Assembly: GCA_023665825.1 (NCBI GenBank)
Contig: JAMPDE010000001.1
Location: 578,724 to 638,797 of the forward strand
Direction: 5' to 3'
DNA from: Alistipes senegalensis
GTDB lineage: Bacteria > Bacteroidota > Bacteroidia > Bacteroidales > Rikenellaceae
DNA length: 60,074 nucleotides
The notes below the pieces were generated by a model. That model saw only the letters and a list, made by a program, of their open reading frames with translations. It was not told where the DNA came from and ran no database searches. Of this stretch, positions 41,111 to 49,938 are shown piece after piece; position 1 is the stretch's first letter; every line of letters starts with the position of its first letter. The translations under genes and the position numbers were made by a program.

Positions 41111-42874
41111 GTGTTTCTGCCAACCAGTATAAAGGAAGTCCGCGAGCGCGGATGGGAGCAGTTGGACGTCATCCTCTTCACGGGCGACGCTTACATCGAC
41201 CATCCGGCGTTCGGTGCCGCCGTCATCGGGCGTCTGCTCGAAGACGAGGGATACCGCGTCGCCGTTGTGCCGCAGCCCAACTGGCGCGATGACCTGCGCG
41301 ACTTCACGAAACTGGGTGCGCCCCGTCTCTTTTTCGGAGTAAGTGCCGGCGCGATGGATTCGATGGTCAACCACTATACCGCCAACCTGCGCCTGCGCCA
41401 CGACGACGCCTATACGCCCGGCGGCAAGGCGGGTTTCCGTCCCGACCGCGCCGTCACGGTCTACACGCAGATTCTCAAACGGTTGTTTCCGCACGTGCCC
41501 GTCGTCATTGGCGGCATCGAGGCTTCGTTGAGACGGTTGACCCATTACGATTATTGGAGCGATTCGCTGCATCCGTCGGTGCTCGCGACGTCCGGCGCCG
41601 ACTTGTTGATTTACGGCATGGGCGAGGGCGTCGTGCAGGAGGTCGCGCGGGCCATGCGCAACGGCTACAATGCCAAACTGTTGCGCCGGATCCGGCAGGT
41701 CGCTTTCATGGCTGACAGCGGTTACGTCGACCGGCTCGACCCCGCCGAAACGATTCGGCTGCACTCGTTCGAGGAGTGCTGCGCCGACAAACGGGCGTTC
41801 GGCGAAAATTTTGTGCAGATAGAGACCCAGAGCAACCTCCTGCGGCCGGAGGCGACGCTGGTCGAGGCGGTCGGCGACCGGTTCGTCGTCGTTACGCCGC
41901 CCCACGCCACGCTCACGACCGACGAACTCGACCATTCGTTCGACCTGCCTTACGAACGGGCTCCGCATCCGCGCTACCGCAACAAGGGCGATATTCCGGC
42001 GTGGGAGATGATCAAGCATTCGGTCAACATCCATCGCGGCTGTTTCGGCGGGTGCGCGTTCTGTACTATTTCGGCGCATCAGGGCAAGTTTATCCATTCG
42101 CGCAGCGAGCGGTCGGTTCTCGCCGAAGTGGAGCGCATCGTGCGGATGCCCGATTTCAAGGGGTATCTTTCGGACGTCGGGGCGCCGTCGGCCAACATGT
42201 ACCGCATGGGCGGCCGCGACCGGACGCTGTGCGAACGGTGCCGCCGTCCGTCGTGCCTGCATCCGGCCAAATGTCCCAACCTCGACAACGATCACGGCCC
42301 GCTGCTCGTCCTCTACGAAAAAATCCGCGCGGTGAAAGGCATCAAAAAGGCGTTCATCGGCAGCGGCATCCGCTACGACCTGTTCGACGACAAGCCCTAC
42401 CTCGAAACGGTGCTCCGCCACCACACGTCGGGTCGTTTGAAGGTCGCGCCCGAACATACCGAAGATGCCGTGCTGCGCCTGATGCGCAAACCGCCGTTCG
42501 CGTTGTTCGAGCGGTTGAACGCCGATTTCCAGCGCATCTGCCGCCGCGAGGGACTGCCTTATCAGTTGATTCCCTATTTCATCTCGTCGCATCCCGGATG
42601 TACGGAGCGCGACATGCGGGCCCTCTCCGAGAAGGTGTTGGGACGCCTGCACTTCACGTTGGAGCAGGTGCAGGATTTGACCCCGACGCCCATGACCCTC
42701 TCGTCGGTGATGTTCTGCATGGGCGAAAACCCTTATACGCACGAGCCGGTCTACGTCGCCCGTTCGCAGGAGGAGAAACGCCGCCAGAAAAGCTATTTTT
42801 TCGGGCACCGGAATCCGGCTTCGACGAGGCCGCCGAAATTCCGCTGCACCCCGACTGCGACGAAAAAACCGTAA
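41111..42874 (+). CDS. YgiQ family radical SAM protein
   Basis: A large radical SAM protein of unknown function. The GTG start at 41111 gives (M)FLPTSIKEVRERGWEQLDV and then FTGDAYIDHPAFG, as in the family. The cluster-binding cysteines are in RGCFGGCAFCTIS, with the downstream CERCRRPSCLHPAKCPN motif. Up to about residue 560 the protein looks normal; the last 30 residues after KSYFF become Pro/Thr/Arg-rich. One extra T in the T6 run at 42796-42801 would instead give FFRAPESGFDEAAEIPLHP and stop at 42906, which looks more natural. So the annotated tail may reflect an indel. Confidence 0.88.
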   Translation: MFLPTSIKEVRERGWEQLDVILFTGDAYIDHPAFGAAVIGRLLEDEGYRVAVVPQPNWRDDLRDFTKLGAPRLFFGVSAGAMDSMVNHYTANLRLRHDDAYTPGGKAGFRPDRAVTVYTQILKRLFPHVPVVIGGIEASLRRLTHYDYWSDSLHPSVLATSGADLLIYGMGEGVVQEVARAMRNGYNAKLLRRIRQVAFMADSGYVDRLDPAETIRLHSFEECCADKRAFGENFVQIETQSNLLRPEATLVEAVGDRFVVVTPPHATLTTDELDHSFDLPYERAPHPRYRNKGDIPAWEMIKHSVNIHRGCFGGCAFCTISAHQGKFIHSRSERSVLAEVERIVRMPDFKGYLSDVGAPSANMYRMGGRDRTLCERCRRPSCLHPAKCPNLDNDHGPLLVLYEKIRAVKGIKKAFIGSGIRYDLFDDKPYLETVLRHHTSGRLKVAPEHTEDAVLRLMRKPPFALFERLNADFQRICRREGLPYQLIPYFISSHPGCTERDMRALSEKVLGRLHFTLEQVQDLTPTPMTLSSVMFCMGENPYTHEPVYVARSQEEKRRQKSYFFGHRNPASTRPPKFRCTPTATKKP

Positions 42875-42926
42875 AAAAGGGTGTTATTTCCGTAGTTCGG
42901 GTATAAGCCGGTCGGCAGATTTCGGT

Positions 42927-42934
42927 TATCTTTG
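42927..42934 (+). promoter_or_regulatory. -7 box for the polyferredoxin operon
   Basis: TATCTTTG on the plus strand, 131 bases before the polyferredoxin ATG, giving a leader of roughly 125 bases that includes a short ORF with tandem repeats. Confidence 0.55.
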
Positions 42935-43007
42935 CACTGACGATCCGCACTTTGCGCGGTGCGGCTGCCCCGAACGACCGTCTCCGAAAGGCAGAGACCG
43001 CGCGGGT

Positions 43008-43061
43008 ATGGCCGGAAAAACCGAAAAATCGAAAAATCGAAAAATCGAAAAAAACGAATAG
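43008..43061 (+). other. Short upstream ORF containing an 8-base tandem repeat
   Basis: ATG at 43008 opens a 17-codon frame (MAGKTEKSKNRKIEKNE, then TAG) ending four bases before the polyferredoxin ATG. Most of it is made by the tandem unit CGAAAAAT, three perfect copies at 43022-43045 with degenerate ones on both sides. Adding one unit would put this ATG in frame with the downstream gene; losing one would not. It could couple translation or be slippage-prone. Confidence 0.4.
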
Positions 43062-43065
43062 ACCC

Positions 43066-44553
43066 ATGTTGCGAAAAATCAGAATCCTGCTCGCCGTCCT
43101 CTTTTTTGCGGCCGTGACGTTGCTGTTCCTCGATTTCACCGGAACGCTGCACGCATGGCTCGGATGGACGGCCCGTGTCCAGTTCCTGCCTGCGCTGCTG
43201 GCGCTCAATCTGGGGGTCGTGGCCGTGCTCGTCGTGCTGACCTTGCTGTTCGGGCGCGTCTATTGTTCGATTATCTGTCCGTTGGGCGTGATGCAGGACA
43301 TCTTCGCGTGGTTCGGCAGTCGCGGCAAGAAACGGAAGTTCCGTTATGCCTATTCGCCCGCCAAAAACCGGCTGCGCTACGGCGTTCTGGCGATTTTCGT
43401 CGTCGCTTTGGCTGCCGGTGTCGGGTCGGTCGTGGCGCTGCTCGCGCCGTACAGCGCCTACGGCCGCATCGCGTCGAATCTCTTCGCGCCGTTCTATCGC
43501 TGGGGCAACAACCTGCTGGCGTGGTTCGCCGAGCGGGTCGACAGCTACGCGTTCTATTCGACCGACGTGTGGCTGCGGTCGCTGCCCACGTTTCTGATTG
43601 CCGCCGCGACTTTCGTCGCGCTGGCCGTGCTGGCATGGCGCAACGGACGCACCTACTGCAATACGATTTGTCCGGTCGGCACCGTGTTGGGATTCTTCTC
43701 GAAACATGCGTTGTTCCGGCCGGTCATCGACACCGCGAAGTGCAACAACTGTACGTTGTGTTCGCGTCGCTGCAAGGCCGCCTGCATCGACGCCGAAAAC
43801 CATACGATCGACTATTCGCGCTGCGTCGCCTGCATGGATTGCATCGAGACCTGCGCGCACGGCGCCATCAGCTACCGGCGGCACAAGAAAGCGGCGGCCG
43901 ATGTCGCTGCCGATACGGTCGCGGATGTTTCGCGCCGTCATTTTCTGACCGGTGCGGCGCTGTTGGCGGGTGCTGCGGCCGCAAAGGCACAGGAAAAGAA
44001 AGTCGACGGTGGTTTGGCCGTCATCCTCGACAAGAAGGTGCCGCACCGTGCGACCCCCGTCGTGCCGCCCGGCGCGCAGGGATTGTGGCACATCGCACGC
44101 CATTGCACCGGCTGCCAGCTCTGTGTTGCGGCGTGTCCCAACGGCGTGCTGCGGCCCTCGACCGATTTGAAGTCGCTGATGCAGCCGGAAAGTTCCTACG
44201 AACGGGGCTATTGCCGGCCCGAGTGTACGAAGTGTTCGGAGGTGTGCCCTGCGGGAGCGATCCACCGCATCACGCCCGAAGAGAAATCGGCCATTCAGAT
44301 CGGCCACGCCGTGTGGGTGCGGGAGAATTGCATCCCGTTGACCGACGGCGTTTCGTGCGGCAACTGCGCGCGTCATTGCCCGACGGGGGCTATCCAGATG
44401 GTGTCGTCCGACGCCGGGAATCCCGATGCTCCGAAAATTCCGGTGGTCAACGAGGAGCGTTGCATCGGCTGCGGCGCGTGCGAGAATCTGTGCCCCGCAC
44501 GTCCTTTCAGTGCCATTTATGTCGAGGGCTACCGGGAACATCTTACGATTTAA
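43066..44553 (+). CDS. Membrane polyferredoxin: NapH-like half fused to a ferredoxin half
   Basis: A 495-residue electron-transfer protein. The first half has four or more transmembrane helices with paired CP motifs (YCSIICPLG and YCNTICPVG) and two 4Fe-4S sites (CNNCTLCSRRCK and CVACMDCIETC), like NapH/CcoG. At about 290 comes SRRHFLTGAALLAGAAAAKA, a twin-arginine-like segment, then a second half with further sites (CTGCQLCVAACP, CTKCSEVCP, CGNCARHCP, CIGCGACENLCP), like NapG. The fusion would carry electrons across the membrane to a periplasmic partner, plausibly the Tat-exported oxidoreductase encoded 12 bases downstream (inference). Confidence 0.85.
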   Translation: MLRKIRILLAVLFFAAVTLLFLDFTGTLHAWLGWTARVQFLPALLALNLGVVAVLVVLTLLFGRVYCSIICPLGVMQDIFAWFGSRGKKRKFRYAYSPAKNRLRYGVLAIFVVALAAGVGSVVALLAPYSAYGRIASNLFAPFYRWGNNLLAWFAERVDSYAFYSTDVWLRSLPTFLIAAATFVALAVLAWRNGRTYCNTICPVGTVLGFFSKHALFRPVIDTAKCNNCTLCSRRCKAACIDAENHTIDYSRCVACMDCIETCAHGAISYRRHKKAAADVAADTVADVSRRHFLTGAALLAGAAAAKAQEKKVDGGLAVILDKKVPHRATPVVPPGAQGLWHIARHCTGCQLCVAACPNGVLRPSTDLKSLMQPESSYERGYCRPECTKCSEVCPAGAIHRITPEEKSAIQIGHAVWVRENCIPLTDGVSCGNCARHCPTGAIQMVSSDAGNPDAPKIPVVNEERCIGCGACENLCPARPFSAIYVEGYREHLTI

Positions 44554-44565
44554 CAGCGAGCGAGT

Positions 44566-45963
44566 ATGAAAACGAACGGAGATAAGAAAATCGGTCGGCG
44601 GGAGTTTCTGAAACGGCTCGGCGTCGGTGCGGCCGTGACGTCGGCGGCGCTGGCGACCGGCTGCACGCCGAAACGGGCGACCACCGCCGAGCGGAACGAA
44701 GTGCCGGAGGAGGGCATGACCTATCGTACCAATCCCACGTCGGGCGACCGCGTGTCGCTGCTCGGCTTCGGCATGATGCGTCTGCCGATGACCGCAGCCC
44801 GCGAGGGCGGTAAGGGCGACGAGGCGATCGACCAAGAACGGGTCAACGAGCTGGTAGACTATGCGTTGGCGCACGGTGTCAACTATTTCGATACGTCGCC
44901 TGCATATTGTCGCGGTCTGTCGGAACGGGCGACGGGCACCGCGCTGAAACGTCATCCGCGCGACCGCTATTTCATCGCGACGAAACTCTCGAACTTCGCG
45001 CCCGAGACGTGGAGCCGCGCCGCGTCGATGCGCATGTACCGCAACTCGTTCACGGAGTTGCAGGTCGATTACATCGACTATCTGCTGTTGCACGGCATCG
45101 GCATGGGCGGCATGGAGGCGTTGCGCGGGCGATACCTCGATAACGGGATGCTCGATTTTCTCGTCGCCGAGCGCAAGGCCGGACGCATCCGCAATCTCGG
45201 GTTCTCCTATCACGGCGACATCGAGGTGTTCGATTACCTCCTTTCGCGGCACGACGAAATCCATTGGGATTTCGTGCAGATTCAGCTGAACTACCTCGAC
45301 TGGAAGTACGCCAAGCAGATCAATCCGCGCAACACCGATGCCGAGTACCTCTACGGCGAACTGGCGAAACGGGGCATTCCGGCGGTCATCATGGAGCCGC
45401 TGCTGGGCGGCCGCCTGTCCAACGTGCCCGACAACATCGTCGCGCGGCTGAAACAGCGCGAGCCCGAGCGCAGCACGGCTTCGTGGGCGTTCCGCTTCGC
45501 GGGATCGTTTCCCGACGTGCTGACCGTGTTGAGCGGCATGCGCGTGATGGAGCACTTGCAGGACAACCTGCGCACGTACAGCCCCTTGCAGCCGCTCGCC
45601 GACGAGGAGTTCGACTTCCTGCAACAGACCGCCACGCTGATGATGCAGTACAAGACCGTTCCCTGCAACGACTGCAAATACTGCATGCCGTGCCCCTACG
45701 GGCTGGACATTCCGGCGATTCTGCTGCACTACAACAAGTGTCTGAACGAGGGGGACATCATCGACGACCCGCAGGACAGCGCCTATCGCCGTGCCCGCCG
45801 CGCCTACCTCATCGGCTACGACCGTTCGGTGCCCAAGCTGCGGCAGGCGAGCCATTGCATCGGGTGCAACCAGTGTTCGCCACATTGTCCGCAGGGCATC
45901 GACATCCCGCATGAGCTGCGCCGCATCGACGCCTACGTCGAACGGCTGAAACGACACGAATAA
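44566..45963 (+). CDS. Tat-exported aldo/keto reductase with C-terminal ferredoxin domain
   Basis: A 465-residue oxidoreductase. The N-terminus GRREFLKRLGVGAAVTSAAL is a twin-arginine signal ending in a possible lipobox Cys (ATGC), so it is exported folded, perhaps as a lipoprotein. Residues about 55-330 form an aldo/keto reductase barrel (LGFGMMRLPM, NYFDTSPAYCRGLSE, YIDYLLLHGI). The C-terminal 100 residues hold two Cys clusters (CNDCKYCMPCPYG and CIGCNQCSPHCPQGI) for 4Fe-4S centres. Active-site Asp and Tyr are kept (DTSPAY). Substrate unknown; electrons probably come from the adjacent polyferredoxin. Confidence 0.87.
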   Translation: MKTNGDKKIGRREFLKRLGVGAAVTSAALATGCTPKRATTAERNEVPEEGMTYRTNPTSGDRVSLLGFGMMRLPMTAAREGGKGDEAIDQERVNELVDYALAHGVNYFDTSPAYCRGLSERATGTALKRHPRDRYFIATKLSNFAPETWSRAASMRMYRNSFTELQVDYIDYLLLHGIGMGGMEALRGRYLDNGMLDFLVAERKAGRIRNLGFSYHGDIEVFDYLLSRHDEIHWDFVQIQLNYLDWKYAKQINPRNTDAEYLYGELAKRGIPAVIMEPLLGGRLSNVPDNIVARLKQREPERSTASWAFRFAGSFPDVLTVLSGMRVMEHLQDNLRTYSPLQPLADEEFDFLQQTATLMMQYKTVPCNDCKYCMPCPYGLDIPAILLHYNKCLNEGDIIDDPQDSAYRRARRAYLIGYDRSVPKLRQASHCIGCNQCSPHCPQGIDIPHELRRIDAYVERLKRHE

Positions 45964-45964
45964 C

Positions 45965-46005
45965 AACAACGAGAGGGACACGCATCGCGTGTCCCTCTCG
46001 TTGTT
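45965..46005. terminator. Long perfect hairpin between convergent operons
   Basis: A 19-base perfect stem (45965-45983 with 45987-46005, core GAGAGGGACACGC) and a three-base loop. It lies two bases after the aldo/keto reductase stop and before the yidD stop, so it likely ends both transcripts. No long T-run follows, so it may also work as an mRNA-end stabiliser. Confidence 0.75.
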
Positions 46006-46029
46006 CTACGGCACAGTGCCCCCGTTTTC

Positions 46030-46254
46030 TTACGGCACGGGGTCGTATCCGCTGCCGCCCCATGGGTGGCAGCGCGCTATCCGCCGCACGGCGAGCCACA
46101 GCCCTTTCAGCGGCCCGTATTTGCGCAGGGCTTCCAGCGCGTACTGCGAGCACGTGGGGGTGAACCGGCACGACGGCGGTGTCAGTGGCGAGATGCAGAG
46201 CTGATAGAACTGCACGAGGGCGATCAAGGGCCACGTCAGGATTTTTTTCAACAT
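46030..46254 (-). CDS. yidD: Membrane protein insertion efficiency factor YidD
   Basis: A small amphipathic protein of 74 residues that helps YidC-dependent insertion. The family core is plain: [22 protein letters not shown] then [16 protein letters not shown] and [17 protein letters not shown], with the conserved Cys residues. It overlaps the rnpA end by seven bases, the usual rnpA-yidD order, although yidC itself is elsewhere (30163). Confidence 0.96.
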   Translation of the reverse strand: MLKKILTWPLIALVQFYQLCISPLTPPSCRFTPTCSQYALEALRKYGPLKGLWLAVRRIARCHPWGGSGYDPVP

Positions 46255-46649
46255 GTCGGGTCGGTTCCGGGTTCCTGCTTGGTGGCCGCTTCGGCCAGTG
46301 TTTTCAGGATTTTCTCCACCGCCCGCGCAATCGTCTTGTAGGGCAGCACCTCTTTCGACGAATAGACCAACGCCAAGTCGAGATTGACCGCTCCGATATC
46401 GGCAAGCAGCTCTTTCTGCAAGCGATAGGATTCTTTCGTCCGGCGGCGCAGCAGGTTGCGTTTGTTGGCCCGTTTGTGGAACTTCTTGGGTACGGAAAAA
46501 AGCACCTCTACCGACGGAACCGCGTCCGGTTCGGCGAACCACACGTAGCGGAACGGAAAGATGAATCCGCTCTGCCCCTGCTCGAACAATCGCCGCACGG
46601 CTCCGAATGAACGAAGCCGTTCTGTGCGGGATAGCGAGCGATCGGACAT
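46248..46649 (-). CDS. rnpA: Ribonuclease P protein component
   Basis: The 133-residue protein subunit that helps the RNase P RNA cut the 5' leader from tRNA precursors. [26 protein letters not shown] contains the RNR signature (here [12 protein letters not shown]). N-terminal [20 protein letters not shown] also fits. No rpmH precedes it, unlike many bacteria. Its start is 13 bases after the HemD-like stop. Confidence 0.93.
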   Translation of the reverse strand: MSDRSLSRTERLRSFGAVRRLFEQGQSGFIFPFRYVWFAEPDAVPSVEVLFSVPKKFHKRANKRNLLRRRTKESYRLQKELLADIGAVNLDLALVYSSKEVLPYKTIARAVEKILKTLAEAATKQEPGTDPTC

Positions 46650-46662
46650 GACGCAGCGGGGA

Positions 46663-47544
46663 TTATTTGCGCGTTGCGGCGGGTTTGGGAGCGTCGGCGG
46701 GCTTGCGGATGCGTTTCGCCATGCGGTTCTCCTGCGTGCGGAGGAACTCCTCCTTGCGGGTGTCCACAACGAGCGACACAGGTTCGACCGGTTCGCCTTT
46801 CCGCACCTTTTCGAGATAGATATCGACCGCCTTGACCATCGACGGCGCTTGGGGCGTCGGCGCGTTGGCCAGCACGGGGATTCCGGCATCGAGGGCCGCC
46901 CGCAGCGTGCCTTCGCCGAAAACCGCGATGGCCGGCAGGTCGTCCGTGCCGAATTTGTCGACCAATGCGCGCACATCCGACGGCGAGTAGAGCGCGATGA
47001 GCCGGTACTCCGAGAGATTCACGGCATGCAGGTCGCAGGCCACCGTCCGCGCCAAGATGACCGAATCGACCGAGAGCCGCAGTTTGACCAGCGTTTCGGG
47101 CAGTTCGGGACGGTGCGGTTCGCTCAACGCGAGCAGGAATTTCTCCTCCTTGTGCTTGATGATCAGTTCGACGAGCGAGGTGAACGACCCGTCGGCGAAC
47201 GAGATTTTGCGTTTGCGGTAGACGATGTATTTTTGCAGGTAGAGCGCGACGGCTTCCGTCTGGCAGATGTATTTCATCGTCTCGGGAACGGTAATTCTCG
47301 CTTCCTCGCAGATATGAAAAAAGCTGTCGACCGTCGTGCGCGAGGTGAAGATGACGGCCGTATGGTTCAGGATTTCGATGCGTTGCGAGCGGAACTCCTT
47401 CAACGATACGCCCACCACGCGGATGAAGGGCTGATAGACGATTTCGGTGTCGTATTTCCGGGATAATTCGTAAAAGGGCGATTTTTCGACGAGTGCGGGT
47501 TTCGGCTGCGAAATCCACACTTTCTTTTTGACTTCCAATTCCAA
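46663..47544 (-). CDS. HemD-like uroporphyrinogen-III synthase family protein
   Basis: A 293-residue protein of the HemD fold: KVWISQPKPALVEKSPFYELSRKY, VIFTSRTTVDSFFHI, IIARTV-like strand and LIALYSPSDVRALVDKFG. Bacteroidetes encode this short family and it is usually annotated as uroporphyrinogen-III synthase, though other haem genes are absent here. The start is uncertain: there is no ATG; TTG codons at 47544 and 47538 are available, and an AAGGAG lies at a good distance from the second. A basic Ala/Lys/Pro tail ends the protein. Confidence 0.75.
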   Translation of the reverse strand: MELEVKKKVWISQPKPALVEKSPFYELSRKYDTEIVYQPFIRVVGVSLKEFRSQRIEILNHTAVIFTSRTTVDSFFHICEEARITVPETMKYICQTEAVALYLQKYIVYRKRKISFADGSFTSLVELIIKHKEEKFLLALSEPHRPELPETLVKLRLSVDSVILARTVACDLHAVNLSEYRLIALYSPSDVRALVDKFGTDDLPAIAVFGEGTLRAALDAGIPVLANAPTPQAPSMVKAVDIYLEKVRKGEPVEPVSLVVDTRKEEFLRTQENRMAKRIRKPADAPKPAATRK

Positions 47545-47575
47545 CTCTCCTTGTTTTACGTGTGAATCCGGTTCG

Positions 47576-48763
47576 TCATCTCACGGCGAGTAGCCACAGC
47601 AGGCTGACCGGAAAAAGTTCCACGCCGCAAAGGTACAAAATCCAATGGAGAATCGAAACTTTTTTGGAAAGAAAGAGGGTGAGCGTCTCTTTGATGTACA
47701 GGAAAAGCGTTACGGACAATTCGATGACGATCAGCGCGAACCACAGCTTGCCCGTGTGCGGGGGGCAGAAGGCGAGCAGCAGCAGCGTCGGTGCGGCCAG
47801 CAGGGTGACCGCCGCGAAATAGAGCGTGCGGAGCTGGCGGAGTTGGGCGACGAGCGGTTGCGTGAGCGTGAGGGCTCCGACCGTGCGCAGGAGGGTCCAC
47901 TGGTAGCCCGCGATAAGCAGGAAGAGGGCCGACACGGCCAATCCCGATGCGAGTACCGCGACGATGGGCGCACCCTCGAACGGGAGCAGTTCGATGAGCG
48001 GCTGCCCGTACTTCACGACCGAGACCCCGATGCAGAGCATGCCGATGACGGCCATCGTGTGCATGAACCGGACGTAGCGGCCGCCGCTGGGGTCGTCGAA
48101 CCGCCGTTCTTCCGAGTTCGAGGCGCGGTCGCGGAAGACGCGGTTCAGCAGCGTGCGGACATCTATCATGTTGCTGTAAATCGACAGCATGTAGGTCGTT
48201 CCGAGCAGCAGCACGAATCCCTGAAACAGCGCGTCGTTCGTCAGCGGACGATCGTTCGGTGCGTCGCAACAGGTTCGGACGAGCGTCGATTCTTCGCCGT
48301 AAACGGCTCGGGCCGTCGTGTCGCGATACGGGGCTGCTGGCGATGCGATGCGGGAACATTCGTGCATCCACAGCGAATCGCGCGTGCAGCGGACGCGGAG
48401 CGGGTACGTTTGGCGGGGCTCCTTCGGCTGTGCGGCCGTGTGTGCGGCAGCGTGCTCCTCCGTCTGGTCGGTTACGTGCGTGACAGCCTCTTCCTCCGGC
48501 TGCGCAGTCGTGTGCGCGGCAATGGGAGGGGCGGAGTGCTCGGCGGACTGTTTCGCAGGCTGCTCGGCGATGGGCACGACCGGTTTTGCAACGGATTTTG
48601 CGGCAGACTGTTCGTCTGCATGGGGCGGACTGGCGAGCGTGTCGGCCGGCGATTGCTCGACGGCGACCTGCGGCGAAGTCAGCGAGTCCGGCAGCGGTTG
48701 GGGCGTGGTATACAGCGAATCGGCGGACGTCGGGGTCGGTAGGAGGGTCATCGGGAGCTTCAT
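47576..48763 (-). CDS. DUF4271 family membrane protein
   Basis: A 395-residue protein. Its first 165 residues are low-complexity and hydrophilic (Ala, Thr, Pro, Glu, Gln), and the remaining part has six or so transmembrane helices, from FVLLLGTTYMLSIYSN to ILHWILYLCGVELFPVSLLW, with KETLTLFLSKKVSILHWILY near the end as in DUF4271 members. The function is unknown. The ATG at 48763 overlaps the histidine kinase stop (ATGA); an ATG four codons later is also possible. The next gene downstream is the HemD-like gene, a pairing I recall as common in Bacteroidetes. Confidence 0.82.
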   Translation of the reverse strand: MKLPMTLLPTPTSADSLYTTPQPLPDSLTSPQVAVEQSPADTLASPPHADEQSAAKSVAKPVVPIAEQPAKQSAEHSAPPIAAHTTAQPEEEAVTHVTDQTEEHAAAHTAAQPKEPRQTYPLRVRCTRDSLWMHECSRIASPAAPYRDTTARAVYGEESTLVRTCCDAPNDRPLTNDALFQGFVLLLGTTYMLSIYSNMIDVRTLLNRVFRDRASNSEERRFDDPSGGRYVRFMHTMAVIGMLCIGVSVVKYGQPLIELLPFEGAPIVAVLASGLAVSALFLLIAGYQWTLLRTVGALTLTQPLVAQLRQLRTLYFAAVTLLAAPTLLLLAFCPPHTGKLWFALIVIELSVTLFLYIKETLTLFLSKKVSILHWILYLCGVELFPVSLLWLLAVR

Positions 48764-49938
48764 CCTGCGTAGTAGCGTTTCAAGGTGATGCGGATGGTGG
48801 TGCCTTTGCCGGGTTCGGAGTCGATGACGGCGATGCGTCCCGAATGGTACTCCTCGACGATGCGCCGCGACAGTGACAGCCCGAGCCCCCACCCGCGTGT
48901 TTTGGTCGTGAAACCCGGCTCGAAGATGCGTTTCCAGTTGCTTTTCGGGATGCCTTTGCCGGTATCCCGCACGTCGATCATGACTTGTTGGTCGGTCGAT
49001 GCGATGCGTACCGTGATGGCGCCGTGCCCTTGCAGGGCGTCGAGCGAGTTTTTCATCAGGTTCTCGACCACCCACTCGAACAGCGCGGCATTGATGCAGG
49101 CCTGCACCGGCGCGATGGCCAGCCCGTTGTAGTCGAGCGTCACGTTGCGCGGGATGCGTTTGCGGAAGTACATGACCGATTCGCCGACCACTTCGTTGAT
49201 GTTGGCCGGTTCGAGCGTCGTTTCGCTGCCGATTTTCGAGAACCGGTCGACGATTTTCATCAGGTGGGTCAGGTCCTTGTTCATCTCCTCGACCGCGCTT
49301 TGGTCTATCTCCTGCGCCCGCAGGTATTCGATCCAGCCCAGCAGCGAAGACGTGGGCGTACCGAGTTGGTGGGCGGTCTCTTTGGCCAGCCCGATCCACA
49401 CGCGGTTCTGTTCGTCGTGTTTCGACGAGCGGAACGCAATGAACCCCAGCAGGACGAACACGGTGATGACCAGCAGCTGGATGTAGGGAAAATAGTAGAG
49501 CGATTTCAGCAGATTCGACTGTCCGTAGAAAATGATGTGGTAGTGGTCGGCGCTCCACAGGAAGCGGATCGGCAGGGGACGGTTCTCTTCAGTGAAGCGG
49601 TCGATGCGCCGCCGTAGCCGGTCGGGGTGTTCGAGGATGCGTTCGGGTACCAGATGCGCTTGCAGGACTTGCAGGTTTTCGTCCGTGATGATGAACGGGA
49701 TGTTGTTGCCGTTGGACATGATGTCCTGCACCAGCGGGTCGTTGAGCGAGCCGCCCAGCACGTCGCGGTTGACCCGCTCCATCGCATGGGCCCACAGCGC
49801 CACGTCGTGTTGTTCTTTCTCTTTGAGCCGCTGCGCCATCTTGTTGGTGTAGACGAGCGACACGCCGCCGAGCAAAATCCCGACGACGATCACCACCACG
49901 CGGTTGCGGAACGAGAACAAGTCGCGGCGCAGTTTCAT
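48760..49938 (-). CDS. Sensor histidine kinase
   Basis: A 392-residue membrane kinase: transmembrane helix at about 12-30, a periplasmic domain of about 120 residues, a second helix at about 150-170, then DHp and ATPase domains. The phosphoacceptor is His190 in KETAHQLGTPTSSLLGWIEYL, an HQLGTP form of the H-box. The ATPase domain has VVENLMKNSLDAL (N box), DVRDTGKGIPKSNWKRIFEPGFTTKTRGWGLG (G1, F and G2). No response regulator is adjacent; the nearest is at 25341. It overlaps both neighbours by ATGA. Confidence 0.92.
   Translation of the reverse strand: MKLRRDLFSFRNRVVVIVVGILLGGVSLVYTNKMAQRLKEKEQHDVALWAHAMERVNRDVLGGSLNDPLVQDIMSNGNNIPFIITDENLQVLQAHLVPERILEHPDRLRRRIDRFTEENRPLPIRFLWSADHYHIIFYGQSNLLKSLYYFPYIQLLVITVFVLLGFIAFRSSKHDEQNRVWIGLAKETAHQLGTPTSSLLGWIEYLRAQEIDQSAVEEMNKDLTHLMKIVDRFSKIGSETTLEPANINEVVGESVMYFRKRIPRNVTLDYNGLAIAPVQACINAALFEWVVENLMKNSLDALQGHGAITVRIASTDQQVMIDVRDTGKGIPKSNWKRIFEPGFTTKTRGWGLGLSLSRRIVEEYHSGRIAVIDSEPGKGTTIRITLKRYYAG

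Noticed and set aside
43022..43054. Tandem CGAAAAAT units considered as a CRISPR array
   Set aside because: The units are 8 bases without spacers; no cas genes are present.
42793..45981. Open reading frame of more than 1000 codons on the minus strand opposite the polyferredoxin and reductase genes
   Set aside because: It is the GC-driven mirror of two clearly real plus-strand genes, is rich in Arg, His and Gln, and contains no recognisable domain.
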